Source: Vibrio methylphosphonaticus
Lineage (GTDB): Bacteria; Pseudomonadota; Gammaproteobacteria; Enterobacterales; Vibrionaceae
Assembly (NCBI RefSeq): GCF_023634655.1
Contig: NZ_JAMKMS010000004.1
Coordinates: 124,001-188,000, forward strand
DNA: 64,000 nt
Reading direction: 5' to 3'
Shown here: one piece after another, positions 9,836 through 18,536 of the stretch
Position numbering within the stretch: the first letter of the stretch is position 1
Layout: every line of letters starts with the position of its first letter
Program-made: the position numbers and the translations under genes
Notes under the pieces: model-generated
Told to the model about the DNA's origin: nothing
Database searches by the model: none
Seen by the model: the letters and a program-made list of their open reading frames with translations, nothing else

Positions 9836-9866
9836 CAGGCGGCCTTCTGGCCGCCTGTGTTTTTTT
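9836..9866 (+). terminator. Intrinsic terminator after acpP
   Basis: A GC-rich 9-bp stem (CAGGCGGCC / GGCCGCCTG) closes on a TTCT loop and is followed by a run of T's. This should separate most acpP transcription from fabF, allowing a high dose of acpP mRNA. Confidence 0.9.
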
Positions 9867-9920
9867 AACCTCTTCTATCCTTTCAAATAGAAACATTTCA
9901 ATCCCCCGGAGAAAAATATC

Positions 9921-11162
9921 ATGTCCAAGCGTCGTGTTGTTGTCACTGGCATGGGTATGTTGTCACCGGTAGGCAACACCGTAGAATCTTCATGGAAAGC
10001 CCTATTAGAAGGTCAAAGTGGCATCGTTAATATCGAGCACTTTGATGCAACTGAATACTCAACTCGCTTCGCTGGTTTAGTCAAAGACTTTGATTACAGC
10101 GAATACCTCACCAAAAAAGATGCTCGTAAAATGGATTTGTTTATCCAATACGGAATCGTGGCAGGTATGCAAGCTCTCAAAGACTCAGGCCTAGAAGTTA
10201 ACCCAGAAAACGCGCACCGTTATGGTGTTGCGATTGGTTCGGGTATTGGTGGCCTAGACTTAATTGAAGCGGGATACAATGCGTTAGTAGGTAAAGGCCC
10301 ACGTCGTGTAAGTCCTTTCTTTGTTCCATCAACCATCGTAAACATGGTTGCTGGTCAGTTATCTATTTTCGCAGGCTTACGTGGCCCGAATATCGCAATT
10401 TCTACAGCGTGTACTACTGGTTTGCATAACATCGGCCATGCCGCTCGCATGATCGCCTATGGCGATGCAGAAGCGATGGTTGCTGGTGGTTCTGAAAAAG
10501 CGTCAACGCCTCTTGGCATGGCGGGTTTTGGAGCTGCTAAAGCTTTGTCTACTCGTAACGATGAGCCACAAAAAGCGTCACGTCCTTGGGATGTTGATCG
10601 CGATGGCTTCGTGCTCGGTGACGGTGCCGGTATGATGGTTGTTGAAGAATATGAGCACGCTAAAGCTCGTGGCGCTAAAATTTATGCTGAAATCGTTGGT
10701 TTTGGTATGAGTGGTGACGCCTACCATATGACATCACCTAGTGCTGACGGCTCTGGTGGTGCGCTAGCTATGGAAGCGGCAATGCGTGATGCTGGCGTAA
10801 CGGGTGAGCAAATCGGTTACGTAAATGCACATGGTACATCAACCCCTGCAGGTGATATTGCTGAGATTAATGGCATTAAACGTGCGTTGGGCGAAGCTGG
10901 CTCTAAGCAAGTATTGGTTTCTTCTACTAAGTCGATGACTGGTCACCTTCTTGGTGCAGCAGGCTCTGCAGAGGCGATCATTACGGTGATGTCTTTGGTC
11001 GATCAGATTGTTCCACCAACAATCAACTTAGATAACCAAGAACCAGAAATCGATATTGACCTTGTTCCGCATACAGCGCGCAAAGTTGATATGGAATATG
11101 CTCTGTGTAACTCATTTGGCTTTGGTGGAACGAATGGCTCGTTGATCTTCAAAAAGATTTAA
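9921..11162 (+). CDS. fabF: Beta-ketoacyl-ACP synthase II (FabF)
   Basis: Elongating condensing enzyme of fatty-acid synthesis; in E. coli it also gives the temperature-dependent rise in cis-vaccenate. The 413 residues contain the thiolase-fold Cys-His-His triad: Cys164 in [14 protein letters not shown], His in [11 protein letters not shown], and the later Lys/His pair in [23 protein letters not shown] gives a good ribosome-binding site. It follows the acpP terminator, so expression depends on read-through or a local promoter. Confidence 0.97.
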   Translation: MSKRRVVVTGMGMLSPVGNTVESSWKALLEGQSGIVNIEHFDATEYSTRFAGLVKDFDYSEYLTKKDARKMDLFIQYGIVAGMQALKDSGLEVNPENAHRYGVAIGSGIGGLDLIEAGYNALVGKGPRRVSPFFVPSTIVNMVAGQLSIFAGLRGPNIAISTACTTGLHNIGHAARMIAYGDAEAMVAGGSEKASTPLGMAGFGAAKALSTRNDEPQKASRPWDVDRDGFVLGDGAGMMVVEEYEHAKARGAKIYAEIVGFGMSGDAYHMTSPSADGSGGALAMEAAMRDAGVTGEQIGYVNAHGTSTPAGDIAEINGIKRALGEAGSKQVLVSSTKSMTGHLLGAAGSAEAIITVMSLVDQIVPPTINLDNQEPEIDIDLVPHTARKVDMEYALCNSFGFGGTNGSLIFKKI

Positions 11163-11193
11163 CCCTTTCGTTCAAAGAAGTCACTTGTAATCG

Positions 11194-11230
11194 AACGGCT
11201 TGATGCTTAGCATTAAGCCGTTTGTTTATT
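11194..11230 (+). terminator. Stem-loop terminator between fabF and pabC
   Basis: AACGGCTTGATGC pairs with GCATTAAGCCGTT (one G-U) around a TTA loop, followed by a T-rich stretch (TGTTTATTT). It lies within the 80-base fabF-pabC gap. The interrupted T-run suggests partial termination. Confidence 0.75.
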
Positions 11231-11242
11231 TAGGGAAGACAC

Positions 11243-12049
11243 ATGTTCTGGCGAGACGGAGAAATTATTGAAAAAGTGTCTGTGTCAGACAGAAGTTTTC
11301 AATATGGTGACGGTTGCTTTACAACGATATTGACCAAACATGGCAATATCTCGTTGTGGCAGCAACATGTTGCTCGAATGAACACCGCCCTCAAGGTGTT
11401 GCAGATCCCACAACCCAATTGGTCCGTTGTCTATGAACAACTCACTTCCGTCGCGCTAATGGCGCCACTTGCTGGGTTAAAAATTCATGTCAGTCGTGGG
11501 TGCGGTGGCAGGGGCTACAGTCCCTCGGTTGAGAGTGGACCAATCACTACGATCAGTTGCTTTCCCTATCCTGCACATTACTTGTCATGGCGTAAAGAAG
11601 GGTTATCTTTAATGTTGTGTCAGACAAGGTTAGGGCTAAACCCTTTGCTTGCGGGTATCAAGCACAATAACCGTTTAGAGCAAGTATTGATGAAAGCGGA
11701 AATAGAGAAAACTCGCTTTGATGATGGTCTCGCCCTTGATTTGAATGACAATGTGATTGAAACGAGTATGGCAAACGTATTTTGGGTGAGTGAAAACAAG
11801 GTTTATACGCCCACCCTTTTTAACTCAGGTGTGGCAGGGGTTATGAGAGCTGCGATCATTGAAGCGTTAAACCACTTGCAGATAGAGTGCTATGAAGGTG
11901 AGTACACGTTGTCAGCGCTCTTGGCAGCGGATGAAATATTTGTGAGCAATTGTATTCTAGGGGTTGCACCAGTAAAGGAAATTGAGGAAGCTGCTTTACC
12001 TATTGGTAAGGTTACTAGACGTATTCAGGAGTATTTAGGTCAGTGTTAA
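11243..12049 (+). CDS. pabC: Aminodeoxychorismate lyase
   Basis: PLP-dependent fold-type IV enzyme that splits 4-amino-4-deoxychorismate into p-aminobenzoate and pyruvate for folate synthesis. The 268 residues show DRSFQYGDGCFTT at the N-terminus, the PLP lysine in AGIKHNNRLEQVL (Lys140), and the cofactor-phosphate region ETSMANVFWV. Location fabF-pabC-mltG-tmk matches E. coli, which favours PabC over IlvE/Dat-type relatives. The end overlaps the GTG start of mltG by 7 bases. Confidence 0.94.
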   Translation: MFWRDGEIIEKVSVSDRSFQYGDGCFTTILTKHGNISLWQQHVARMNTALKVLQIPQPNWSVVYEQLTSVALMAPLAGLKIHVSRGCGGRGYSPSVESGPITTISCFPYPAHYLSWRKEGLSLMLCQTRLGLNPLLAGIKHNNRLEQVLMKAEIEKTRFDDGLALDLNDNVIETSMANVFWVSENKVYTPTLFNSGVAGVMRAAIIEALNHLQIECYEGEYTLSALLAADEIFVSNCILGVAPVKEIEEAALPIGKVTRRIQEYLGQC

Positions 12050-13059
12050 AGAAGCTGTTATTCATTATTATTGCGCTCGTTGTTTTGGCTCTCGGAGCGA
12101 TGTTTTATGTGCAGAAGGGTGTTGAAACATTCCTTGGGCAATCTTTGCGTATTGAATCACCTCAGTTAGTGACGATAAAAAGAGGTAATAACCTCAATAC
12201 TGTATTTTCACAACTCCAACAAAATGATTGGATTGACGAAAGTCCTTTTTCTCAACTTGTCCGTCGTTTTCACCCTGAGCTATCTCATCTTAAAGTGGGT
12301 ACTTTCCAGCTCACACCAGATATGGATCTCACCCAAGCGATTGATGCATTAAACGAAGGTGTTGAGTATCAGCTAGCGATAACATTTATTGAAGGTTCAA
12401 CCTTTAAAGAGTGGCGCAAGCAACTGTCCGTTGCGGAGCATTTAAATCAAGTTACGAGTGACATGTCGGAAGCCGATATAGCCGCGAAACTTGAAATTCC
12501 ACAAACAAAACTAGAAGGGTTGTTTTTAGCGGAAACGTATCACTATGCTGTAGGAGATAGCGATCTTGATATTTTGCGTCGAGCTCACAATAAACTCAAC
12601 CGTATCCTTACAACAAATTGGGATAATAAACAGCAAGATTTGCCTCTTAAAACACCCTACGAAGCGTTGATACTTGCCTCTATCATAGAGAAAGAAACCG
12701 CGGTAGCATCAGAACGTGAACGAGTCGCTTCGGTATTCGTTAATCGTCTAAATAGACCGATGCGCCTGCAAACCGATCCTACCGTGATTTACGGAATGGG
12801 AGAGCGGTATGATGGTAACATTCGTAAGAAGGATTTGCGTGAGAGAACACCATACAATACATATGTTATTGATGGGTTACCACCAACCCCGATTGCGATG
12901 CCAGGGGAAGCATCTATTCATGCTGCACTACACCCTGAAACAAGCCGCTACCTTTATTTTGTCGCCAGTGGTACTGGAGGGCATGTGTTTTCTAAAAACC
13001 TTAGAGATCATAATCGTGCGGTACAAAGTTATTTAAAAACGATAAGAAGTCAGAAATGA
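12043..13059 (+). CDS. mltG: Endolytic murein transglycosylase MltG
   Basis: Inner-membrane lytic transglycosylase that cleaves nascent glycan strands and so sets peptidoglycan chain length. The 338 residues begin with a membrane segment ([19 protein letters not shown], about 5-23). A LysM-like part follows, then the YceG catalytic domain with the essential glutamate in [10 protein letters not shown] (Glu217) and the [13 protein letters not shown] end motif. The start is GTG at 12043 inside the pabC stop region, implying translational coupling. The gene overlaps tmk by 4 bases. Confidence 0.95.
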   Translation: MLKKLLFIIIALVVLALGAMFYVQKGVETFLGQSLRIESPQLVTIKRGNNLNTVFSQLQQNDWIDESPFSQLVRRFHPELSHLKVGTFQLTPDMDLTQAIDALNEGVEYQLAITFIEGSTFKEWRKQLSVAEHLNQVTSDMSEADIAAKLEIPQTKLEGLFLAETYHYAVGDSDLDILRRAHNKLNRILTTNWDNKQQDLPLKTPYEALILASIIEKETAVASERERVASVFVNRLNRPMRLQTDPTVIYGMGERYDGNIRKKDLRERTPYNTYVIDGLPPTPIAMPGEASIHAALHPETSRYLYFVASGTGGHVFSKNLRDHNRAVQSYLKTIRSQK

Positions 13060-13694
13060 GCCAAGCTAAATTTATTGTTATTGAAGGGCTAGAAGGCGCA
13101 GGCAAAAGCACTGCTATTCAGACTCTTCGCTCGGAATTAGAACGTTCAGGTATTGAACGAATCACTAACACGCGAGAGCCTGGCGGTACCGCTCTGGCAG
13201 AAAAAATGCGAGCGTTAGTGAAAGAAGAGCACGCGGATGAAGCGTTGCAAGATCGTTCTGAGCTGCTTCTTATGTACGCCGCTCGTATTCAGCTTGTGGA
13301 AACGGTGATCAAACCAGCATTGGCAGAAGGTACATGGGTGATCGGTGATCGCCATGATATGTCATCTCAAGCTTATCAAGGCGGTGGTCGTCAAATTGAT
13401 GAATCGGTCATGATGTCACTTAAGCAAATAGCCATTGGTGATTTTAAACCGGATTTCACGCTCTATCTTGATATTGACCCTAAGTTAGGTTTAGAAAGAG
13501 CTCGTGGTCGTGGTGAGTTGGATCGCATTGAAAAAATGGACTTGAGCTTCTTTGAAAGAACTCGAGCATCTTACCTGAAAATTGCTGAGTCTGACGATAG
13601 CGTAGCGATTGTAGATGCAAGCCAGTCTATTGACGGTGTGCAAAAAAGCATTCAAGCAGCAGTGCAAACGTGGTTGACAGGGCAGAAGGGGTAA
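13056..13694 (+). CDS. tmk: Thymidylate kinase
   Basis: Phosphorylates dTMP to dTDP for DNA synthesis. The 212 residues have the P-loop [11 protein letters not shown], the TREPGGT motif and the [15 protein letters not shown] lid/substrate segment. The start ATG overlaps the mltG stop as ATGA. The next gene, holB, starts 3 bases after its stop, so mltG-tmk-holB is tightly coupled. Confidence 0.97.
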   Translation: MSQAKFIVIEGLEGAGKSTAIQTLRSELERSGIERITNTREPGGTALAEKMRALVKEEHADEALQDRSELLLMYAARIQLVETVIKPALAEGTWVIGDRHDMSSQAYQGGGRQIDESVMMSLKQIAIGDFKPDFTLYLDIDPKLGLERARGRGELDRIEKMDLSFFERTRASYLKIAESDDSVAIVDASQSIDGVQKSIQAAVQTWLTGQKG

Positions 13695-13697
13695 GCG

Positions 13698-14654
13698 GTG
13701 AAAAGCTATCCTTGGCTTGAGGGGCTTTGGCTTCAACTCAAGCAGAGCCTTGACAATGATCGTATCCCGGGCGCATTGCTCATTCAGGCGCAGAAAGGCT
13801 TAGCCCCTGATGCACTGATACACCAATACGTGTCAGGGGTTATGTGCCAAAACGACCCTTCAGAGCCATGCGGGTTTTGTCATTCCTGTGATTTGTTAAA
13901 GAGTGAATCGCACCCGGATGTTCATTATTTGTTGCCGGAAAAAGATAAAAAGGCGTTGTCGGTTGATCAAATCCGTCAGGCTAATAAATGGGCCCAAGAG
14001 TCATCTCAGTTTGGTCGATACCGTATAATCGTGATACCGAATGCGGAAACCATGAATGTCTCGGCTTCCAATGCGTTGCTTAAGACACTTGAGGAGCCCG
14101 CTAAGCAGTGCCTATTCATATTATCGACCGAGAACGCAAAGCTTTTGCTTCCCACGATACGAAGTCGCTGTGAGGTGTGGCACATTGCTCTGCCTAATGC
14201 TCAAACTTGTTTGGAATGGGTTGGAGAGCAGACGGGTAAACCAGTATCTGAATCTGCAGGCTATTTGTGCAGTTATGAACCATTGACGGTATTGAATTTT
14301 ATTAAGGAAAAACACGATAAATCTTACGATTTGATGATGGATGCATTCATCACCTTCCTACAGGGCACCCGTTTGGACACATCGAGTGTTTGGGCGGAAA
14401 TGTCAAAAAGCAAGATTGATCTTAGCATCACCTTAGGCTGGTATTGGCATCTACTTTGTTCAGCTCAAAAATGGTCGTTAGGGCTGAGCGGCGAAAATTA
14501 TTTGAAAGAGGCGGGACCGTTGGCAGAACTCTTTTCTTATGAGTGTTTATTTCAGCAAGGCAACCGAATTCAAGAGTTACGTAGCCAGTTGCGTTCAAAT
14601 CCAGGGCTAAATGGCGAAGTGTTATTTGCCAGTTGGTTGTATGAATTTGGCTAA
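13698..14654 (+). CDS. holB: DNA polymerase III delta' subunit
   Basis: Clamp-loader subunit of the replicative polymerase. The 318-residue AAA+ protein has the zinc module cysteines (Cys 50, 58, 61, 64: CQNDPSEPCGFCHSC), the SRC-containing arginine-finger region (TIRSRCEVW) and SASNALLKTLEEP. It lacks a Walker A motif, as expected for delta', which does not hydrolyse ATP. It starts with GTG at 13698, three bases after tmk, with a G-rich ribosome-binding site in the tmk end. Confidence 0.94.
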   Translation: MKSYPWLEGLWLQLKQSLDNDRIPGALLIQAQKGLAPDALIHQYVSGVMCQNDPSEPCGFCHSCDLLKSESHPDVHYLLPEKDKKALSVDQIRQANKWAQESSQFGRYRIIVIPNAETMNVSASNALLKTLEEPAKQCLFILSTENAKLLLPTIRSRCEVWHIALPNAQTCLEWVGEQTGKPVSESAGYLCSYEPLTVLNFIKEKHDKSYDLMMDAFITFLQGTRLDTSSVWAEMSKSKIDLSITLGWYWHLLCSAQKWSLGLSGENYLKEAGPLAELFSYECLFQQGNRIQELRSQLRSNPGLNGEVLFASWLYEFG

Positions 14655-14750
14655 GCCCTATGCGACAAGTATACCGCTTCTTAACATAGCGAAAAGCCTA
14701 ATAATTAGCTTAGCCAGAAAGAGGCGTGACGCTTAGCGTGTTTACTTTAG

Positions 14751-14780
14751 AATATAGGCTGATTTCAGCCTATATTTTTC
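14751..14780 (+). terminator. Strong stem-loop terminator after holB
   Basis: AATATAGGCTGA and TCAGCCTATATT form a long uninterrupted hairpin with a tight loop, followed by TTTTCT. It ends the mltG-tmk-holB transcript, so the downstream nuclease gene needs its own promoter. Confidence 0.88.
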
Positions 14781-14880
14781 TATTGTCGATGCCGCCCCTT
14801 TACTTCAATCATCCGCTATATTGTTTAATCATATACGCTATTTAGTATCGTCATTTATATTTCACAAAAGTACCTATCTT

Positions 14881-15648
14881 ATGTTTGTAGATTCTCATTG
14901 CCATCTCGATAAGCTTAACCTAGACGACCACCCGACTGGGATTGAAGCCATTATTAATCAAGCCAAAGCCGCTAATGTAAAAAAGCTACTCTCGGTTGGT
15001 GTTACCCTAGAAGCTTTTCCGGGAATGATGGCGCTCATCGAGCCTTACCCAGAAGTCATGGCGTCTTGTGGTGTTCATCCATTAGATGTTGAAAGTGCAT
15101 TTTCACTTGAGACATTTAAAGAGTATGTGGCGCATCCAAAAGTGGTCGCGGTTGGTGAAACCGGCTTGGACTACCACTACCAGCCAGAAACAGCAGCGCT
15201 GCAAAAAGAGCGATTTGAACAGCAAGTGAGTGTTGCGGTGGACGTGAACAAACCACTTATCATTCATACGCGCGATGCACGTGAAGATACACTCTCTATT
15301 CTACGTAATGGTGGCGCGGAGCGCTGCGGCGGTGTGATTCATTGCTTCACTGAAGACCTTCCATTTGCCGAAGCTGCGATGGAGCTGGGTTTTTATATTT
15401 CAATCTCAGGCATCGTCACTTTTCGTCAGGCAAAAGAGTTGAAAGAAGTTGTCAAACAACTCCCATTAGATCGACTTTTAATTGAAACCGACTCGCCGTA
15501 TTTAGCCCCAGTTCCCCATAGAGGTAAGCAGAACCAACCCGCTTATGTTGTTGAAGTCGCCGCGTATATTGCGCAATTAAGAGGCATTTCTTTATCTGAA
15601 GTGGCAGAAAAGACGTCAGAAAACTACCAGTCTCTTTTTTTGCGATAA
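14881..15648 (+). CDS. ycfH: TatD-family metal-dependent hydrolase (YcfH type)
   Basis: Metal-dependent hydrolase of the TatD DNase family. The 255 residues from ATG 14881 begin MFVDSHCHLDKL with the two metal-binding histidines. GETGLDYHY (metal Glu), IIHTRDA, VIHCFTED and the Asp in LIETDSPYLAP complete the active site. The frame is open upstream to a TTG at 14821, but those 20 codons lie before the conserved N-terminus. There is no strong SD before 14881. The holB-ycfH-ptsG order matches E. coli, which separates it from tatD proper. The in vivo substrate is unknown. Confidence 0.92.
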   Translation: MFVDSHCHLDKLNLDDHPTGIEAIINQAKAANVKKLLSVGVTLEAFPGMMALIEPYPEVMASCGVHPLDVESAFSLETFKEYVAHPKVVAVGETGLDYHYQPETAALQKERFEQQVSVAVDVNKPLIIHTRDAREDTLSILRNGGAERCGGVIHCFTEDLPFAEAAMELGFYISISGIVTFRQAKELKEVVKQLPLDRLLIETDSPYLAPVPHRGKQNQPAYVVEVAAYIAQLRGISLSEVAEKTSENYQSLFLR

Positions 15649-15675
15649 CAATTAAGTTGGCGTGTTATTTGAGCG

Positions 15676-15703
15676 GAAAGGGTGCTTTGGGCATCCTTTT
15701 TTT
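15676..15703 (+). terminator. Terminator after ycfH
   Basis: AAAGGGTGC pairs with GCATCCTTT (one G-U pair) across a short TTTGG loop and runs into a T-tract ending near 15703. Confidence 0.75.
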
Positions 15704-16103
15704 CAATTGCAAGTCGAATAGTTAACAAAATGTTAGTGTTAACTAAAAATGTTGAACCAAAGTGGACGCTACAGCACGGTGTGTAATTACGTTACGTAAA
15801 ATAACTTATAGAGCGATTTTATTTAGTGGGTAAAATTAATTGACACAAATATAATTTATTTATTTTTCAGTCGCTTAGGTTGATTTTTTAGTGCGTTTGA
15901 GTACTTTTTTGACTGTGATCTACTCTGAGTTTTGAAACTTAACTTTGTAACACTGTAGAAAGTATTAGGGTCATCAAGCTATATTTGTCAGCAGAAAATA
16001 CAAATCATAATGTGGTTACATTTTCATTGGGTGCTAACATTTAAGGCTGCGGGGGTGTGCCGTTAGTACCCATTAATCTAATAACTTTATCAGGAGCATA
16101 AAC
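15704..16103 (+). promoter_or_regulatory. ptsG upstream region with two palindromes
   Basis: A 400-base AT-rich stretch without a gene. Two symmetric elements stand out. TAGTTAACA (15719-15727) and TGTTAACTA (15737-15745) are perfect 9-base inverted arms 9 bases apart. TTACGT-T-ACGTAA (15787-15799) is a perfect palindrome. CRP, and Mlc (encoded at 22784), are the expected regulators of ptsG, but neither palindrome is a clear match to the consensus I know. TGTGATCTACTCTGAG (from 15916) holds only a CRP half-site. CAGGAGC before the ATG is a good ribosome-binding site. The promoter was not pinned down. Confidence 0.45.
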
Positions 16104-17537
16104 ATGTTTAAGAACCTTTTTGCTAACCTGCAAAAAGTTGGTAAGTCACTGATGCTACCAGTATCAGTTTTACCAGTTGCAGGTATTCTATTAGGGGTAG
16201 GCGCGGCCGACCTTAGCTTTATTCCAGACGTAGTATCAAACTTAATGGAACAAGCTGGTGGTTCAGTATTCGGTCAAATGGCATTGCTATTTGCAGTGGG
16301 TGTTGCACTAGGCTTTACTAACAACGACGGTGTTGCAGGTCTTGCTGCAATCGTGGGTTACGGCATCATGACAGCAACGCTAAGCGTTATGGCTGATGTT
16401 ATGGGTGTTGAAGGCATCGATACTGGCGTACTAGGTGGTATCCTAGTCGGTGGTGTTGCAGCTTGGGCATTTAACCGCTTCTTCAAAATTCAATTACCGG
16501 AATACCTTGGCTTCTTCGCTGGTAAGCGTGCTGTGCCAATCATTACAGGTTTCACGGCAATTGGTCTTGGTATCCTGCTTTCTATCATTTGGCCACCAAT
16601 TGGCGGCGCTATCGGTGCGTTCTCTGATTGGGCTGCACACCAAAACCCAACCGTTGCATTCGGTATCTACGGTATCGTTGAGCGTTCTCTGATTCCATTT
16701 GGTCTTCACCACGTATGGAACGTACCATTCTTCTTCGAAGCGGGTACATGTATCAATGCAGCAGGCGAAACTCAAAACGGCGTTCTAACTTGTTACCTAG
16801 TTGCTGATGAAGCATCTCGTGCAGCGGGCAATGGCTTCGGTCAACTAGCTGGCGGTTACATGTTTAAGATGTTCGGTCTACCAGCAGCGGCAATTGCTAT
16901 CGCACATTGTGCTAAACCTGAAAACCGTGCGAAAGTAATGGGCATCATGGCTTCTGCAGCTCTGACTTCATTCCTAACGGGTATTACTGAACCAATCGAA
17001 TTCTCTTTCCTATTCGTTGCTCCAGTACTTTACGCAATCCACGCTCTACTAGCGGGTTCTGCTTACGTTGTTGCTAACATGCTTGGCTTTGTACACGGTA
17101 CTTCGTTCTCGCACGGTCTTATCGACTTCCTAGTTCTTTCTGGTAACTCTCAGAAGATCGGCCTAATGGTTGCTGTTGGTCTGGTTTACGCGGCTATTTA
17201 CTACTTCGTATTCCGCACTGTTATCACAGCGATGGATCTTAAGACTCCAGGTCGTGAAGATGAGTCTGAAGAAGCAACTACAGTTCAATCTGGTAGCGAA
17301 ATGGCTGGTGAACTTGTTGCAGCGTTCGGCGGTAAAGCAAACATCACTGGTCTAGACGCATGTATCACTCGTCTACGTGTTGCAGTAGCAGACGTAGAAC
17401 AAGTTGACCAAGATAAGCTTAAGAAGCTTGGTGCAGCTGGTGTTGTTGTTGTTGCGGGTGGCGTACAAGCTATCTTCGGTACTAAGTCTGATAACTTGAA
17501 AACAGATATGGACGAGTGGATTCGTAACCACGGTTAA
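16104..17537 (+). CDS. ptsG: PTS glucose permease, EIICB component
   Basis: Imports and phosphorylates glucose. The 477 residues have an N-terminal hydrophobic EIIC domain (about 1-375, with the [15 protein letters not shown] loop) and a C-terminal EIIB domain whose phospho-accepting cysteine lies in [13 protein letters not shown] (Cys420). There is no EIIA domain, so a separate EIIA-Glc (Crr) is required. That and the E. coli-like holB-ycfH-ptsG order favour PtsG over NagE, which carries a fused EIIA. Codon use is optimised, indicating high expression. Confidence 0.94.
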   Translation: MFKNLFANLQKVGKSLMLPVSVLPVAGILLGVGAADLSFIPDVVSNLMEQAGGSVFGQMALLFAVGVALGFTNNDGVAGLAAIVGYGIMTATLSVMADVMGVEGIDTGVLGGILVGGVAAWAFNRFFKIQLPEYLGFFAGKRAVPIITGFTAIGLGILLSIIWPPIGGAIGAFSDWAAHQNPTVAFGIYGIVERSLIPFGLHHVWNVPFFFEAGTCINAAGETQNGVLTCYLVADEASRAAGNGFGQLAGGYMFKMFGLPAAAIAIAHCAKPENRAKVMGIMASAALTSFLTGITEPIEFSFLFVAPVLYAIHALLAGSAYVVANMLGFVHGTSFSHGLIDFLVLSGNSQKIGLMVAVGLVYAAIYYFVFRTVITAMDLKTPGREDESEEATTVQSGSEMAGELVAAFGGKANITGLDACITRLRVAVADVEQVDQDKLKKLGAAGVVVVAGGVQAIFGTKSDNLKTDMDEWIRNHG

Positions 17538-17726
17538 TATCTAAGTCATTAAGTTAAGTATTAAGGGAAGCATTTGCTTCCCTTTTTTCTATCTGAACCT
17601 TGTCTTACCTCTTTCCTTGTCATGACATAACGATTACTTCATTCACTAAAATCTCTGCAATTTTGTTATACCCATTAAGGCTCTCATTAATTAGAAGAGC
17701 GGCAGCATTAAGCAGAGAACAAACAC

Positions 17727-18320
17727 ATGAAATCAAAATTCTATTTCGGCATCAGTTTAATTAGCCTGATGTTCGTTTCTACCTTGTCATTTGCAGCAGG
17801 CAATACTGCGGGTGCGGAAGAAGAGTGGCAGATCGTTGAAGAAGGTAGTAGCAACGCAGCAACGGCGAAACCTACAACAAGCACCAATCGCAGCGCTTCT
17901 TCGAATAGCAGCGCCTCATCGAGCCAACCCCAATCAAAGTCCAACAGTCAACGTTCTTCCAGTCGGAGCAGCGGTGGTAATGGTGGGTTTAAAATTGGTA
18001 TGGGGTTAGATCAAGGCCTTAGCGTAGTTGGCCAAATCAACAATCAGGTTAACTTTGCGATTGGTAATGATGGCATTGCCGCCGATTACATTTTTAATCG
18101 TGGCCGTTTTGGTGGTGATGTGCCGTTTACTTGGTTTGCTGGTGTCGGTGGTCAAATTAAACGTTCTGATAACTTCGGCCCGCGAATCGCTCTGGGTGTC
18201 GAACTTGATATCTCGAATGGTTGGGATGCTTATGCGCAGCTAACACCCAATATGATGTTCCACAAGAGTGATTTGAAATTAGGGATTGGAGCGGGTATCG
18301 GTATTCGTTACAGCTTTTAA
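17727..18320 (+). CDS. Exported protein with Ser-rich linker and barrel-like C-terminus
   Basis: Not a named family that I recognise. A 23-residue signal peptide (cleavage after LSFA) is followed by an acidic segment, a strongly Ser/Thr/Asn/Gln-rich stretch (about 40-85), then a glycine-rich domain of alternating polar and hydrophobic residues ending in IGIRYSF. A terminal aromatic after beta-strand-like repeats is typical of outer-membrane beta-barrels and would suit Bam recognition. At 197 residues it could form only a small barrel. It lies alone between ptsG and a shared terminator. Function unknown; outer-membrane location is inference. Confidence 0.75.
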   Translation: MKSKFYFGISLISLMFVSTLSFAAGNTAGAEEEWQIVEEGSSNAATAKPTTSTNRSASSNSSASSSQPQSKSNSQRSSSRSSGGNGGFKIGMGLDQGLSVVGQINNQVNFAIGNDGIAADYIFNRGRFGGDVPFTWFAGVGGQIKRSDNFGPRIALGVELDISNGWDAYAQLTPNMMFHKSDLKLGIGAGIGIRYSF

Positions 18321-18348
18321 AAGTAAAGACTGAATACAGCATTAATAA

Positions 18349-18378
18349 GAAAGCCAGCATAACGATGCTGGCTTTTAT
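18349..18378. terminator. Bidirectional terminator
   Basis: AAAGCCAGCAT / ATGCTGGCTTT stem with an AACG loop and T's on the plus side and A's upstream. It lies between the convergent exported-protein gene and the metS-like gene and can serve both. Confidence 0.85.
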
Positions 18379-18433
18379 TCTGTTGCCTTAACGACTCAGT
18401 AGAATGGTGTTAAAGCCGATTGAAAGTAGCAGG

Positions 18434-18535
18434 TTACTTGTGGTTTTTGTCCATGGCTTTTTTGATGCAGTATGATGCACCACCCCATGTAATACCTAGC
18501 CCTAGAACCATCATGATGATAGCGCTTGTTGTCAT
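18434..18535 (-). CDS. MetS-like small subunit of the NSS transporter
   Basis: A 33-residue reading frame: one hydrophobic helix (SAIIMMVLGLGITWGGASYC, about 4-23) and a basic tail (IKKAMDKNHK). Its ATG is one base after the stop of the NSS transporter gene, so it is almost certainly translated by coupling. Small single-helix partners of this type (MetS) are known for the NSS-family methionine/alanine importer MetP and are needed for transport in Corynebacterium. Length, composition and position fit that family. Orthology is inferred from context and look, not from an alignment. It is easily missed by gene callers. Confidence 0.8.
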   Translation of the reverse strand: MTTSAIIMMVLGLGITWGGASYCIKKAMDKNHK

Positions 18536-18536
18536 T

